Assembly: GCF_030128825.1 (NCBI RefSeq)
Contig: NZ_CP119128.1
Coordinates: forward strand, 186,001 to 250,000
DNA from: Sphingobium sp. WTD-1
GTDB lineage: Bacteria > Pseudomonadota > Alphaproteobacteria > Sphingomonadales > Sphingomonadaceae
Reading direction: 5' to 3'
Length of the DNA: 64,000 bases
This document shows positions 1 to 8,521 of the stretch, piece after piece. Below the pieces are notes generated by a model, which saw only the letters and a list, made by a program, of their open reading frames with translations, had not been told where the DNA came from and did not search any database. A program made the position numbers and the translations under genes. Within the stretch, counting starts at the first letter, position 1, and each line of letters starts with the position of its first letter.

Positions 1-1479
1 ATCCTCAATGGCGAGGCGAGCGGCTTCGGGATCGGGCTGGAACACGGCATATTGCTCGGGCTCGTCGGTAGTGTACTTGTTGACGCCGACCATCGTGCGC
101 GCGCCACTCTCGATTTCCTGGCGCCATTGGTATGCTGCGGCAGACACTTGCTGCTTGACCCATCCGGATTCGATACAGGCTATCAGGCCGCCACGATCGT
201 CGATGTCCGCGATGATTTCGAACACCCGGCGCTCGATCTCGTCGGTGAGCGATTCGATATAGTATGAACCGCCGAACGGGTCGGACACATGGACCGCGCC
301 GGTTTCCTCCGCAATGATCTGGCTCGTCCTGAGTGACAAGGTTACTGCCTCTTCCGTCGGCAATCCGAGCGCCTCGTCATAGGCGTTGATGGTCATGCCA
401 TTCGCGCCGGACAACACTGCCGCCAGCGCACCATAGGCGTTGCGGACCAGGTTGTTCAGCGGCTGTTGTACCGTGAGCAGCGAACCCGCAGTCTGCGCAT
501 GAATCCGCGCTTGTAGCGAACCGCTCTTCTTGCAGCCGAACCGCTCGCGATTGACCTTGGCGTAGACGCGCCGAAGCGCGCGGGTCTTGGCTACTTCTTC
601 AAAGAAATTCTCGCCGTACCGAACGTGGAAGCCGAACCGGGGCACGACGGAATCCGGCTCGATTCCAAGCTTCACGCACTCCTCGTTGACAGCGATGATC
701 GCGGCGATCGAATAAGCCACGGCCTGGACATTGGTAGCGCCCGCTTCGCAGATATTATGCTCACTGATCGTCAGCGGATTCCAGAGCGGCACATGCTGCG
801 AACAATAGGCTGCAATGTCCGCGACCAGCCGGTAGCTGCCGCGCGGCGAAAAGTTCGTGCCGCCGCTATGGCCGAAGAAATCCCAGATATAGTTGGTGAG
901 GTTGCCACCGAGCGTGTCGAACGCGAAGCCGCGCCTTTTTGCCGCTGCCAGATAGAGCCCAAGCATGGCGGGCGAGCCAGCGTTCAGAACCAGCGAAACG
1001 GTGGTCTTGGCCAGGTCTTTGCCGGCGAGAAGCACTTCGTAATCGCTCGCCTTGCAGACCGAGATGCCGCAATCGCCGATGCTGCCGCGCACCCCAGGAT
1101 GGTCGGGATCATATCCCATCGACGTCGGCATATCGAAAATGAAATTATAGGCTTCGCGATCGAAATAGCCTTTTGATCCGCCTTGTTCCAGCAACAGGTC
1201 CATGCGCTCGCGCGTCTGTGCGGGCAGGCCGAAGCCGATGATCTGCAGGTCCATCCACGGCTGATACTGGTAATGGATCGGGTAGATGCCACGGGTGTAG
1301 GGATACTGCCCCGGCATTTCCGCCTCATTGCCCATCCGGTCGAGGCCGCCATAGACAGGCTCGACTTCCACGCCCGACCTGTTGCGGGCGACGAAGGAGC
1401 GATCCTTGTACCGCGCCGCCACCGTCTGCTGCCAGCGCTCATAGGCGCTGTCTTCTGTCTTTGTGCCTGTGCTGGTCAT
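1..1479 (-). CDS. B12-dependent acyl-CoA mutase large subunit (divergent, partial)
   Basis: This is the N-terminal 493 codons of a coenzyme-B12 acyl-CoA mutase; the 3' end lies beyond the left edge. ATG at 1479 is the first start in frame. The translation has PYTRGIYPIHYQYQPW (about residues 60-75), FDMPTSMGYD (115-123) and SEHNICEAGA (239-248), whose His241 matches the conserved B12-side His244 of methylmalonyl-CoA mutase (MCM). The substrate pocket does not match MCM: where MCM has TIRQY (Tyr89), this protein has MDLQI (76-80), and the region of MCM Arg207 reads GHSGG. I conclude that it is a mutase of the family but not for methylmalonyl-CoA. It is the last visible gene of the ligase/carboxylase/AtuA operon, 40 bp after the SnoaL gene. 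Whether the B12 domain is fused or separate cannot be seen. Confidence 0.85.
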   Translation of the reverse strand, partial: MTSTGTKTEDSAYERWQQTVAARYKDRSFVARNRSGVEVEPVYGGLDRMGNEAEMPGQYPYTRGIYPIHYQYQPWMDLQIIGFGLPAQTRERMDLLLEQGGSKGYFDREAYNFIFDMPTSMGYDPDHPGVRGSIGDCGISVCKASDYEVLLAGKDLAKTTVSLVLNAGSPAMLGLYLAAAKRRGFAFDTLGGNLTNYIWDFFGHSGGTNFSPRGSYRLVADIAAYCSQHVPLWNPLTISEHNICEAGATNVQAVAYSIAAIIAVNEECVKLGIEPDSVVPRFGFHVRYGENFFEEVAKTRALRRVYAKVNRERFGCKKSGSLQARIHAQTAGSLLTVQQPLNNLVRNAYGALAAVLSGANGMTINAYDEALGLPTEEAVTLSLRTSQIIAEETGAVHVSDPFGGSYYIESLTDEIERRVFEIIADIDDRGGLIACIESGWVKQQVSAAAYQWRQEIESGARTMVGVNKYTTDEPEQYAVFQPDPEAARLAIED

Positions 1480-1519
1480 AGGATTGACGGCTCCATCCAG
1501 AGATTGATGCATTGGTTTT

Positions 1520-1921
1520 TCAAGTTAAGAAAATAGAATTGGTGTGCATCGTATCGAGATATTCCTTGGCCAAGGATATTTTCTCTCCGCGAACATTGAA
1601 CAAGAAATGATACTCGTTGTTGTAGACACGACCATTGTTCAATTCACCATAGGACTCAACTTCGGCAGCGACAGTATCGCCTTCCGCGATCATCGATCTC
1701 AATCGCATTTCAAGGCCGTTTGGTATCTCTCCCAATACGCCTCGCAGGATTGCGCTGATTTCTTCCTTTGTTTTGGGTCCGGCCAATGCGAATTGGTCCG
1801 GCTTTCCGCCGACCCACCATGTGGAATCCTCTGTCAGCATGTCGATGACGCCCTCGACGTCGCACTGGCCGAACTTTGCGAGTAATTTGCGGACGACATC
1901 CTTGCTCTGTTCTGCTGACAT
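1520..1921 (-). CDS. SnoaL-like / NTF2-fold protein, copy 2
   Basis: A 133-residue protein of the SnoaL/ketosteroid-isomerase-like (NTF2) fold, beginning MSAEQSKDVVRKLLAKFG and ending in the family's typical EYLDTMH segment. The TWWVGGK (about 34-40) and YNNEYHFLF (about 99-107) stretches are shared with the neighbouring paralogue 33 bp upstream, so the two are a tandem duplication. Family members are small cyclases, isomerases, dehydratases or hydrolases acting on hydrophobic ketones or acyl compounds; the reaction here is unknown. It sits inside an operon between the AtuA-like gene and the B12 mutase, so a role on a CoA-pathway intermediate is an inference from context. Confidence 0.85.
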   Translation of the reverse strand: MSAEQSKDVVRKLLAKFGQCDVEGVIDMLTEDSTWWVGGKPDQFALAGPKTKEEISAILRGVLGEIPNGLEMRLRSMIAEGDTVAAEVESYGELNNGRVYNNEYHFLFNVRGEKISLAKEYLDTMHTNSIFLT

Positions 1922-1954
1922 CTTGTTTTCCTTCGACGGTTCAGATCTGTGACT

Positions 1955-2356
1955 TCATGCCGCGAACACGGACTTCAGGTGGAGGGTGTCATGATATTCC
2001 TTCACGGCAGCGATGCGCCCTTCCCGGATCGTGAACAGGAAGTGATATTCATTATTGTATATCCGCCCGTTGGTGATCTCGCCGCGTGCTTCCACTTCGG
2101 CTGCGACCTTGTCCCCTTCGCCGATCATTCCGTGGATGCGCATGTCGATCCCGCCGGGGATTTTCGCGCCGATCCCGCGCAGGACGGCGCTGATACCGTC
2201 CTTCGTTTTCGGTCCGGCCTGTGGCAGGTCGGTCGGCTTTCCTCCGATCCACCAGGTCGCGTCGTCCGTCAGGCTGTCGATCAGGCCATCGGCATCGCCG
2301 GTCCCGAACCTGGCGAGAAACTGTCGCACGACATCCTTATTCTGTTCGATCGACAT
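1955..2356 (-). CDS. SnoaL-like / NTF2-fold protein, copy 1
   Basis: A 133-residue SnoaL-like protein, MSIEQNKDVVRQFLARFG to HLKSVFAA, same length as the next gene and clearly paralogous (shared TWW.GGK, AGPKTK, YNNEYHFLF). ATG at 2356 is chosen over an in-frame TTG at 2368 because GGAG lies 6-10 bases upstream of it and because it gives the same N-terminus as the paralogue. No catalytic residue assignment is safe from sequence alone. It follows the AtuA-like gene by 37 bp in the same operon. Confidence 0.85.
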   Translation of the reverse strand: MSIEQNKDVVRQFLARFGTGDADGLIDSLTDDATWWIGGKPTDLPQAGPKTKDGISAVLRGIGAKIPGGIDMRIHGMIGEGDKVAAEVEARGEITNGRIYNNEYHFLFTIREGRIAAVKEYHDTLHLKSVFAA

Positions 2357-2393
2357 GATAGGCTCCAATAAGATTGCGTGACAAAGATGATGC

Positions 2394-4172
2394 TCATGAA
2401 GCGAGCAAATCGGACGGCACGGCTATGTCCACGCCAAGCAGTATCTGGGCATAGCCTTTGCCCTGGGGATCATTGCGCAGCGAGGCGATGCCACCGCCGC
2501 CCAGTACATCGTAGAGCATGAAGTTCAGACCCTGGATTCCAGGCAGATCGAAGCGTTTGACCTCAGTTGGGGCATAATGGTCGAACAGCTTGGCCACGCG
2601 TTCGGGTTGTAGCGCACGCTTGATATAAGGCAGGTATTCGGCCCGCCGCGCGACGATACCGATATTGGCGTGATTGCCCTTGTCGCCGCTGCGACCCCAG
2701 GCAAGCGCGATCAGCGGAACTTGGATAAGCTCCGCTTCGTCGATCAACAGGTCCGGTTCGGGCGTGACTGTAACGGCAGCAGCCGGAGCAGCTATCGCAG
2801 CGGGCGGTATTAACACATCCTGCCCATCCACATCGGCATGAATCTGCCCGTCGACCAGCATCTTATCCACGGCGATCGAGAACAGGCGGACGAGCGGCAT
2901 CACCTTTGGCCTATTGCCGCCCATGCCGGTGAAGCCGGGCGCCATAGAAGTACCGGCTGACGTAAACTCGCGAACCAGCATCTCCAGCGCCTTTGGATCG
3001 ACATGCTTGGCCGCGATCTTCAGCACGACTTCGCGAGCGCCACGCGCCTGGCTGCCGGCACCATAGCTCGATTCGGCACCGAGTATCTCGATTGACGTCT
3101 CGGTAAACGGTGCGGCGCCCGCCTGCGTCAGGAGCGATGCAACGCGCGAGACGACCGCTTCTCCGACCTTCGCCGCCTTGCCGGCAGCGGCCTCGCCGAT
3201 GATCGTCCAGGTCGCTCCCACGCGGTAGCCGTCCTGCCACGTCGCGCTCGCCTTGTACGTTTCGGGTGGTGCGCGTCCGATAGCGCCGGACACCCGCACC
3301 CGGTTTTTGCCCGTCTCCTCTATCTTCACCGAGCGCCAGTCGCATGTGACGTCGGGGAGCAGATAGGCCGCCGGATCGCCGATCTCGTAGACAAGCTGCT
3401 CGCTGACGGTGCCTCGCGAAATAAGCCCCCCCGTTCCAGCAGGCTTGGTGACTTCAAACGCGCCATCCTCCTCGATCACCGCGATCGGATAGCCGATGTT
3501 CGCCCAGTCACTGACATCCTGCCAATCGGTGAACAGGCCGCCGGTGGCTTGTGCGCCACATTCGACGATATGACCGGCGAGCGAGCCGCCCGACAAACGA
3601 TCGAAATCCGCCAGCGACCAGCCGAATTCATGGATACAGGCTCCCAGCACGGTTGCGCTGTCCACGCATCGCCCGGTAACGACGATGTCGGCCCCGGCAC
3701 CCAGTGCCGCCGCGATCGGTGCTGCCCCCAGATAAGCGTTCAGGCTCAACAGCCGTGCCGGCATCTCGGCATCGGAAAACATCTCCCGGCAGTCCTGCAA
3801 TTGCGCCTGCATCGGAAGCAGATCGTCGCCGGTGACGACCCCGACCCGCAGATCGAGGCCCGCATCGGCGATCCGCGCGCGCAGGGCCTGCGCACAGGCG
3901 ACCGGATTGACCCCGCCGGCATTGGCGATCAGCTTGACGCCCCGCTCTGCGATCTGCGGCAGGTGCCGCGCGGCCAAGGCGACGAAGTCGGTAGCATAGC
4001 CCAGCGACGCATCCTTTGCGCGGGCGCGGGCCAGAATCGACATCGTGACCTCGGCCAGATAATCGAAAGATATATAGTCCAGCCCGTCATGCTGGAGCAG
4101 TTGGGGCAAAGCGATCGAACTGTCGCCCCAGAAGCCGGAAGCGCCCCCGATACTGATCGTGCGGCGGCTCAT
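2394..4172 (-). CDS. atuA: AtuA-like protein (DUF1446 plus C-terminal AtuA domain)
   Basis: A 592-residue protein of the acyclic terpene utilisation AtuA family. The N-terminal part (MSRRTISIGGASGFWGDSS, later GGVNPVACAQAL and GRCVDSATVLG) is the DUF1446 domain; the last 100 or so residues (IALAWGRSGDKGNHANIGIVAR... GLNFMLYDVLGGGG) form the small AtuA C-terminal domain. In Pseudomonas atuA is the first gene of the citronellol/geranyl-CoA cluster; its biochemical function is not established. Its start overlaps the stop of the carboxylase alpha gene by 4 bp (ATGA), indicating translational coupling, and it supports an atu-like pathway. The symbol is by family resemblance, not proven orthology. 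Confidence 0.85.
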   Translation of the reverse strand: MSRRTISIGGASGFWGDSSIALPQLLQHDGLDYISFDYLAEVTMSILARARAKDASLGYATDFVALAARHLPQIAERGVKLIANAGGVNPVACAQALRARIADAGLDLRVGVVTGDDLLPMQAQLQDCREMFSDAEMPARLLSLNAYLGAAPIAAALGAGADIVVTGRCVDSATVLGACIHEFGWSLADFDRLSGGSLAGHIVECGAQATGGLFTDWQDVSDWANIGYPIAVIEEDGAFEVTKPAGTGGLISRGTVSEQLVYEIGDPAAYLLPDVTCDWRSVKIEETGKNRVRVSGAIGRAPPETYKASATWQDGYRVGATWTIIGEAAAGKAAKVGEAVVSRVASLLTQAGAAPFTETSIEILGAESSYGAGSQARGAREVVLKIAAKHVDPKALEMLVREFTSAGTSMAPGFTGMGGNRPKVMPLVRLFSIAVDKMLVDGQIHADVDGQDVLIPPAAIAAPAAAVTVTPEPDLLIDEAELIQVPLIALAWGRSGDKGNHANIGIVARRAEYLPYIKRALQPERVAKLFDHYAPTEVKRFDLPGIQGLNFMLYDVLGGGGIASLRNDPQGKGYAQILLGVDIAVPSDLLAS

Positions 4173-6112
4173 GCCGGTTCCCCCTTGATGACGAAGAGTA
4201 TGTCGCGCGCGCCCACTTGTTGGCCGGCGGTGACAGCGACGGTAGCGACCGTGCCAGAAATCGGCGCGACGATCTGATGCTCCATCTTCATCGCTTCGAG
4301 CACGCCAAGCACATCACCGCGGCTCACGGCCTGATCCGGACTAACGCGGATGGAGGTCACCGCGCCGCTCATCGGTGCGCGCAATACGCCGTCGCCCCCC
4401 GCGCTCGCCCGCGAGGCGGCCCTATAGGTCATGTCCTCGAACCGATAGGCCCGGCCACCGATGTCGATCGAGATCCCGTCGTCGCTGAACAGATAGACCG
4501 CGCGACGCACCAGTCCGTCGATCTCGAACCGGACATGGACATTGTCGCGCTCGACGATCGCGACCGAAGCTACCTCACCATCGACCTCAGCCGACCAGCG
4601 GTGTCCCGTCCGGGCGACACGCACATTCATCACGACGCCGTCGCTGCTCAGGCTGATCGGGTGAGCCTGCACCGCATTGGACGACCAGCCTGCCCTTGTC
4701 GTTTCCGTAGCCAGGATCGCGGCAAGCCAGATCGCCGCAGAATCGCCCTCGCGCGGCTGGAAACCGTCGCCATAATGTTTGCCGATGAAGGCAGTGGTCG
4801 CACCGCCGTCGCGGAACTCGTCGATTGAGAGCGCGTCGAGCAGGAATTCGCGATTGGTCGCGACGCCCAGCAAATGCGTTTCCCGCACAGCCCGGACCAG
4901 CCGCCGTAAGGCTTCCTCGCGGTTCGCGCCCATTGCGATGATCTTGGCGATCATCGGATCATAGAACGGACTGATGACCTGACCGGCCACCAGGCCATGA
5001 TCGACCCTTATGCCCTCACCCGTCGCCGGTTCCCAAACGGTCGCGACGCCCGTCTGCGGCAGGAACTGATCGCGCGGATCCTCGGCATATAGCCGGACTT
5101 CAATCGCATGTCCGGTCAGCGTGACATCGTCCTGCGAGAACGGCAGGGGCAGCCCGGCCGCCACGTCGATCTGAAGATCGACCAGGTCGATCCCCGTCAC
5201 GCATTCGGTCACGGGATGTTCGACCTGAAGTCGGGTATTCATCTCAAGGAAATAGAACTGCCCGTCCCCGCCCAGCAGAAATTCGACCGTACCTGCACCG
5301 ACATAGTCGATAGCAGCGGCGGCCCGCACAGCCGCCTCGCCCATGCGCTGGCGAAGGTCTTGGTCCACTGCGGGTGAGGGTGCTTCCTCAATCACTTTCT
5401 GATGCCTGCGCTGGACCGAACAGTCGCGCTCTCCCAAGTGGACGACCGACCCGAAGGTGTCGCCGAATACCTGTATCTCCACATGGCGGGCATCGACGAC
5501 GGCACGTTCCAGCAACAGCCGGTCATCGCCAAAGGCGTTCTTCGCTTCCGACCGGGCTGAGGCAAGCGCCGCCGGCAAGTCGCTGCGCTCATGGACCAGT
5601 CGCATTCCCCGGCCGCCACCGCCGGCGGATGCCTTGACCATTACCGGATAGCCGATCCGGTCGGCCTCGCGCACGAACAGGGCGTCGTCCTGTTCGTCCC
5701 CCTCATAGCCCGGTACGCATGGCACGCCGGCATCGATCATCCGTCGCTTCGATCGCGCCTTGTCGCCCATGACACGGACGGAGTCCGGCAAGGGTCCGAT
5801 GAAGGTGATGCCCGCATCCGCGCATTGCTCGGCGAAGTCGGCATTCTCCGAAAAAAAGCCGTAACCAGGGTGCAGGGCGTCAGCGCCGGTGGCACGCGCC
5901 GCCGCCAGCACCCGCTCGGCGGAAAGGTAGGATTCCCGCAGCGGCCCGCCACCCAGCCGGAACGCCTCGTCGGCTTCCCGGACATGTCGGGCACCCGCGT
6001 CCGCGTCGCTGAACACCGCGACGGTCGCATAGCCCTTTGCCTTGGCGCTGCGGATTACGCGGCACGCGATTTCACCGCGATTGGCGATTAGTATCTTGGA
6101 AAACGGCTTCAT
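4169..6112 (-). CDS. acyl-CoA carboxylase, biotin-containing alpha subunit
   Basis: A 647-residue biotin carboxylase/biotin carboxyl carrier fusion. It starts MKPFSKILIANRGEIACRVIRSAK, carries the ATP-grasp glycine-rich loop VKASAGGGGRGMRLV (about 155-170) and ends with the biotinyl site EAMKMEHQ (Lys about 609). The family includes methylcrotonyl-, geranyl- and propionyl-CoA carboxylase alpha subunits; it uses ATP and bicarbonate to charge biotin for the beta subunit. ATG 6112 overlaps the upstream hydratase stop by 4 bp, so it is preferred to the upstream ATG at 6124. With the carboxyltransferase two genes upstream it forms an atuF/liuD-like pair; the substrate cannot be told from sequence. 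Confidence 0.93.
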   Translation of the reverse strand: MKPFSKILIANRGEIACRVIRSAKAKGYATVAVFSDADAGARHVREADEAFRLGGGPLRESYLSAERVLAAARATGADALHPGYGFFSENADFAEQCADAGITFIGPLPDSVRVMGDKARSKRRMIDAGVPCVPGYEGDEQDDALFVREADRIGYPVMVKASAGGGGRGMRLVHERSDLPAALASARSEAKNAFGDDRLLLERAVVDARHVEIQVFGDTFGSVVHLGERDCSVQRRHQKVIEEAPSPAVDQDLRQRMGEAAVRAAAAIDYVGAGTVEFLLGGDGQFYFLEMNTRLQVEHPVTECVTGIDLVDLQIDVAAGLPLPFSQDDVTLTGHAIEVRLYAEDPRDQFLPQTGVATVWEPATGEGIRVDHGLVAGQVISPFYDPMIAKIIAMGANREEALRRLVRAVRETHLLGVATNREFLLDALSIDEFRDGGATTAFIGKHYGDGFQPREGDSAAIWLAAILATETTRAGWSSNAVQAHPISLSSDGVVMNVRVARTGHRWSAEVDGEVASVAIVERDNVHVRFEIDGLVRRAVYLFSDDGISIDIGGRAYRFEDMTYRAASRASAGGDGVLRAPMSGAVTSIRVSPDQAVSRGDVLGVLEAMKMEHQIVAPISGTVATVAVTAGQQVGARDILFVIKGEPA

Positions 6113-6912
6113 GCGATGGCCCATGCCGGCGCTCTCTTCTGTTTGAACGCCGCAATACCTTCAGCGCCCTCGCCAGCTACGGCATCGGCGAAAACATCGG
6201 CTGCGGCCCGTGAAAAATCAGTGATGTCCAAACCCGGCAAGTCGTTCAGCAATGCCTTGGTGGCTGCCAGTGCGTCGGGCGCGCACGCTTGAATTTCGGC
6301 GAGGATCGCGTCCAGCCGGGCATCAAGCGCGGCCCGGTCGGTGAACAGTTCGTCGACAAGGCCCAATGCGGTCGCCTGGCCAGCGTCGATCCTGCTGCCG
6401 GTCAGCGCAAGGCGGCGTGTCGTCGCGGGGCCAAGACGCGCAACAACGAACGGCGCGATTTGCGCTGCGACCAGTCCCAGGCGCGCTTCAGACAGGGCAA
6501 AATTCGCGCCCGGCCCTGCAAGGACGATGTCGGCGCATGTGGCCAGACCCATGCCACCGCCCATTGCCGCCCCCTCTATCACCGCGATCACCGGCTTCGG
6601 AAAGGTGTTGAGCGCGCTGTAGATGCGCGCGCCGCGGATCGACAGCGCGATCGTCGCCGCGCGCGGATCGCCGCCACTCCCCGCCAGCGTTCTTCCGCCA
6701 AGATCGGCGCCTGCGCAGAAGATGCGATCGCTACCGCGCAGCACCAGCGCGCGGATCGCGGGATCGTCGCGATAGTGCGCGAAAAGCGTTTCGAAATCGG
6801 TGAGCAGTGCGTCGGTCATTGCATTGCGGGTGACAGGATCGTCAATGGTCGCGACCAGCGCGCACCCCCGTCGATCGAGGCGCAGCACCGAAGTCTGTGG
6901 AATATCGGTCAT
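6109..6912 (-). CDS. enoyl-CoA hydratase/isomerase family protein
   Basis: A 267-residue crotonase-fold protein. The oxyanion-hole segments IFCAGADLGGR (about 64-74) and IEGAAMGGGMGLATCADIVLA (about 112-132) are clear. Its place between the two carboxylase subunits copies the position of LiuC and AtuE, which hydrate 3-methylglutaconyl-CoA or isohexenylglutaconyl-CoA after carboxylation, so hydration of the carboxylated product is the likely step. Start and stop overlap both neighbours by 4 bp, so expression is coupled to theirs. Confidence 0.9.
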   Translation of the reverse strand: MTDIPQTSVLRLDRRGCALVATIDDPVTRNAMTDALLTDFETLFAHYRDDPAIRALVLRGSDRIFCAGADLGGRTLAGSGGDPRAATIALSIRGARIYSALNTFPKPVIAVIEGAAMGGGMGLATCADIVLAGPGANFALSEARLGLVAAQIAPFVVARLGPATTRRLALTGSRIDAGQATALGLVDELFTDRAALDARLDAILAEIQACAPDALAATKALLNDLPGLDITDFSRAAADVFADAVAGEGAEGIAAFKQKRAPAWAIA

Positions 6913-8519
6913 AGCCGGGCGATCCCGAAGCTGTTTCGGGCCGGTTCGCGCGCATCGCCCTCGCTACAGGTGTCGAGGCAGAAGGCGACGACGCGACGCG
7001 TGTCACGCGGATCGATAATGCCGTCATCCCAGATCCGCGCGGTGGCGAACAGCGCCTCGCCCTCGCGGTCATATTGCTTAATCAGCCGCTCCGACATGGC
7101 TGCCAGCCCGGCATGGTCTGGTTCGACGCCGCGGGCGGTGGCACTGTCCTCGGCAACGATGGTCAGAACCTTTGCCGCCTGCTCCCCGCCCATCACCGAC
7201 AGGCGGTTGTTGGGCCATGAGAAGATAAAGCGCGGGCCAAAGGAGCGGCCGCACATCGCATAGGCTCCAGCGCCGAAGCTCGCACCGATCTGGATCGTGA
7301 TCTTGGGAACCGAAGCGTTCGTCACTGCCTGGATCAGCTTCGAGCCGTGCTTGACGATGCCCGACGTTTCCGCATCCACGCCGACCATGAAGCCGGTGGT
7401 GTTCTGGAGAAAAAGCAGTGGCGTTCGCGACTGGCAGCACAGTTGAATGAATTGCGCCGCCTTGGTCGCGCCCTGTGCGTCGATCGGCCCATTATTGCCG
7501 ATTATGCCGATCTCGCGCCCTTCGATCCGCGCATGTCCGCAAACCGTATGGAGCCCGTAACCCGCCTTGAATTCAGTGAAATCACTGTCGTCAATGACGC
7601 GGGCAACCACTTCGCGGACATCATAAGGCTTGCGGTAATCGGTCGAAACGATGCCCAACAGATCATCGCTGTCATATCGTGGGCCAATTGGAGAAGATGC
7701 CGGAGTACCGCGATCCCAGCGCAATTTCGCGACGACCTCTCGCGCCTGGCGCAGGGCGTCCGCATCGCTCTCGGCCAGATAGTCGCCGACGCCGGTGACC
7801 TGCGTGTGCAATTCTGCGCCGCCCAGGTCTTCGTCCTGAGCGATTTCGCCGGTCGCCGCCTTGAGCAAGGGCGGGCCGGCGAGAAATACCTTGGAGCGAC
7901 CACGGATCATGATGACATAGTCAGACAGACCGACCTGATATGCCCCACCTGCGGTGGATGAGCCATGCACGACCGTGATCGTCGGGAGGCCCAGCGCAGA
8001 CATGCGCGACAGGTTCGCGAATGTACGTCCGCCCTCGACAAACATCTCGGCCTGCAGGTTGAGGTTCGCGCCTGCGCTTTCGACAAGCTGAATATAAGGC
8101 AGCTTGTTTTCTATCGCGATATCCTGCGCGCGCAGCTGCTTCTTGATGCCCATCGGGTGGGCAGCCCCCCCCTTAATCCCAGCATCGCTCGCGAACACCA
8201 TCGCGCGAATACCGGACACGAAACCGATTCCGGCAATGGCGCCGCCGCCATAGACGTTATCGACCCCATCGTCGTCGTGCATACCGAAGCCGGCCAGCGT
8301 GGAAAGTTCGAGGAACGGCGCGTCGCGGTCGAGCAACAAAGCTACCCGGTCACGCGGCAGCAATTGACCGCGCTTGGCGAATTTGGGGCCAGCCCTCGCT
8401 GACGTTGCCCGCACCTTGGCTTCTAGCGCGCGAAACGCTGCGATCAAATCCAGATGCGCAGCATGGTTCTGTCGGGACGCCTCGCTATCGGGGATCGCCA
8501 TGCTCTCAATGATCGCCAC
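6909..8519 (-). CDS. acyl-CoA carboxylase, carboxyltransferase beta subunit
   Basis: A 536-residue carboxyltransferase of the PccB/MccB family that moves the carboxyl group from biotin to an acyl-CoA. SSTAGGAYQVGLSDYVIMIRG and FLAGPPLLKAATGE (middle third) and GASFGAGAYAMCGR (C-terminal half) are the two crotonase-like half-domains. The helix that in methylcrotonyl-CoA carboxylase reads FYNQA is replaced by GGRTFANLSRMSA, so the acyl pocket differs from that enzyme. GTG at 8519 has GGAG about 8 bases upstream and lies 2 bp after the ligase stop; ATG 8501 is an alternative. It pairs with the alpha subunit at 4169-6112. Confidence 0.92.
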   Translation of the reverse strand: MAIIESMAIPDSEASRQNHAAHLDLIAAFRALEAKVRATSARAGPKFAKRGQLLPRDRVALLLDRDAPFLELSTLAGFGMHDDDGVDNVYGGGAIAGIGFVSGIRAMVFASDAGIKGGAAHPMGIKKQLRAQDIAIENKLPYIQLVESAGANLNLQAEMFVEGGRTFANLSRMSALGLPTITVVHGSSTAGGAYQVGLSDYVIMIRGRSKVFLAGPPLLKAATGEIAQDEDLGGAELHTQVTGVGDYLAESDADALRQAREVVAKLRWDRGTPASSPIGPRYDSDDLLGIVSTDYRKPYDVREVVARVIDDSDFTEFKAGYGLHTVCGHARIEGREIGIIGNNGPIDAQGATKAAQFIQLCCQSRTPLLFLQNTTGFMVGVDAETSGIVKHGSKLIQAVTNASVPKITIQIGASFGAGAYAMCGRSFGPRFIFSWPNNRLSVMGGEQAAKVLTIVAEDSATARGVEPDHAGLAAMSERLIKQYDREGEALFATARIWDDGIIDPRDTRRVVAFCLDTCSEGDAREPARNSFGIARL

Positions 8520-8521
8520 GA

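Noticed and set aside
1..1479. Ordinary methylmalonyl-CoA mutase
   Set aside because: Tyr89 and Arg207 equivalents, needed for the methylmalonyl carboxylate and radical steps, are not present.
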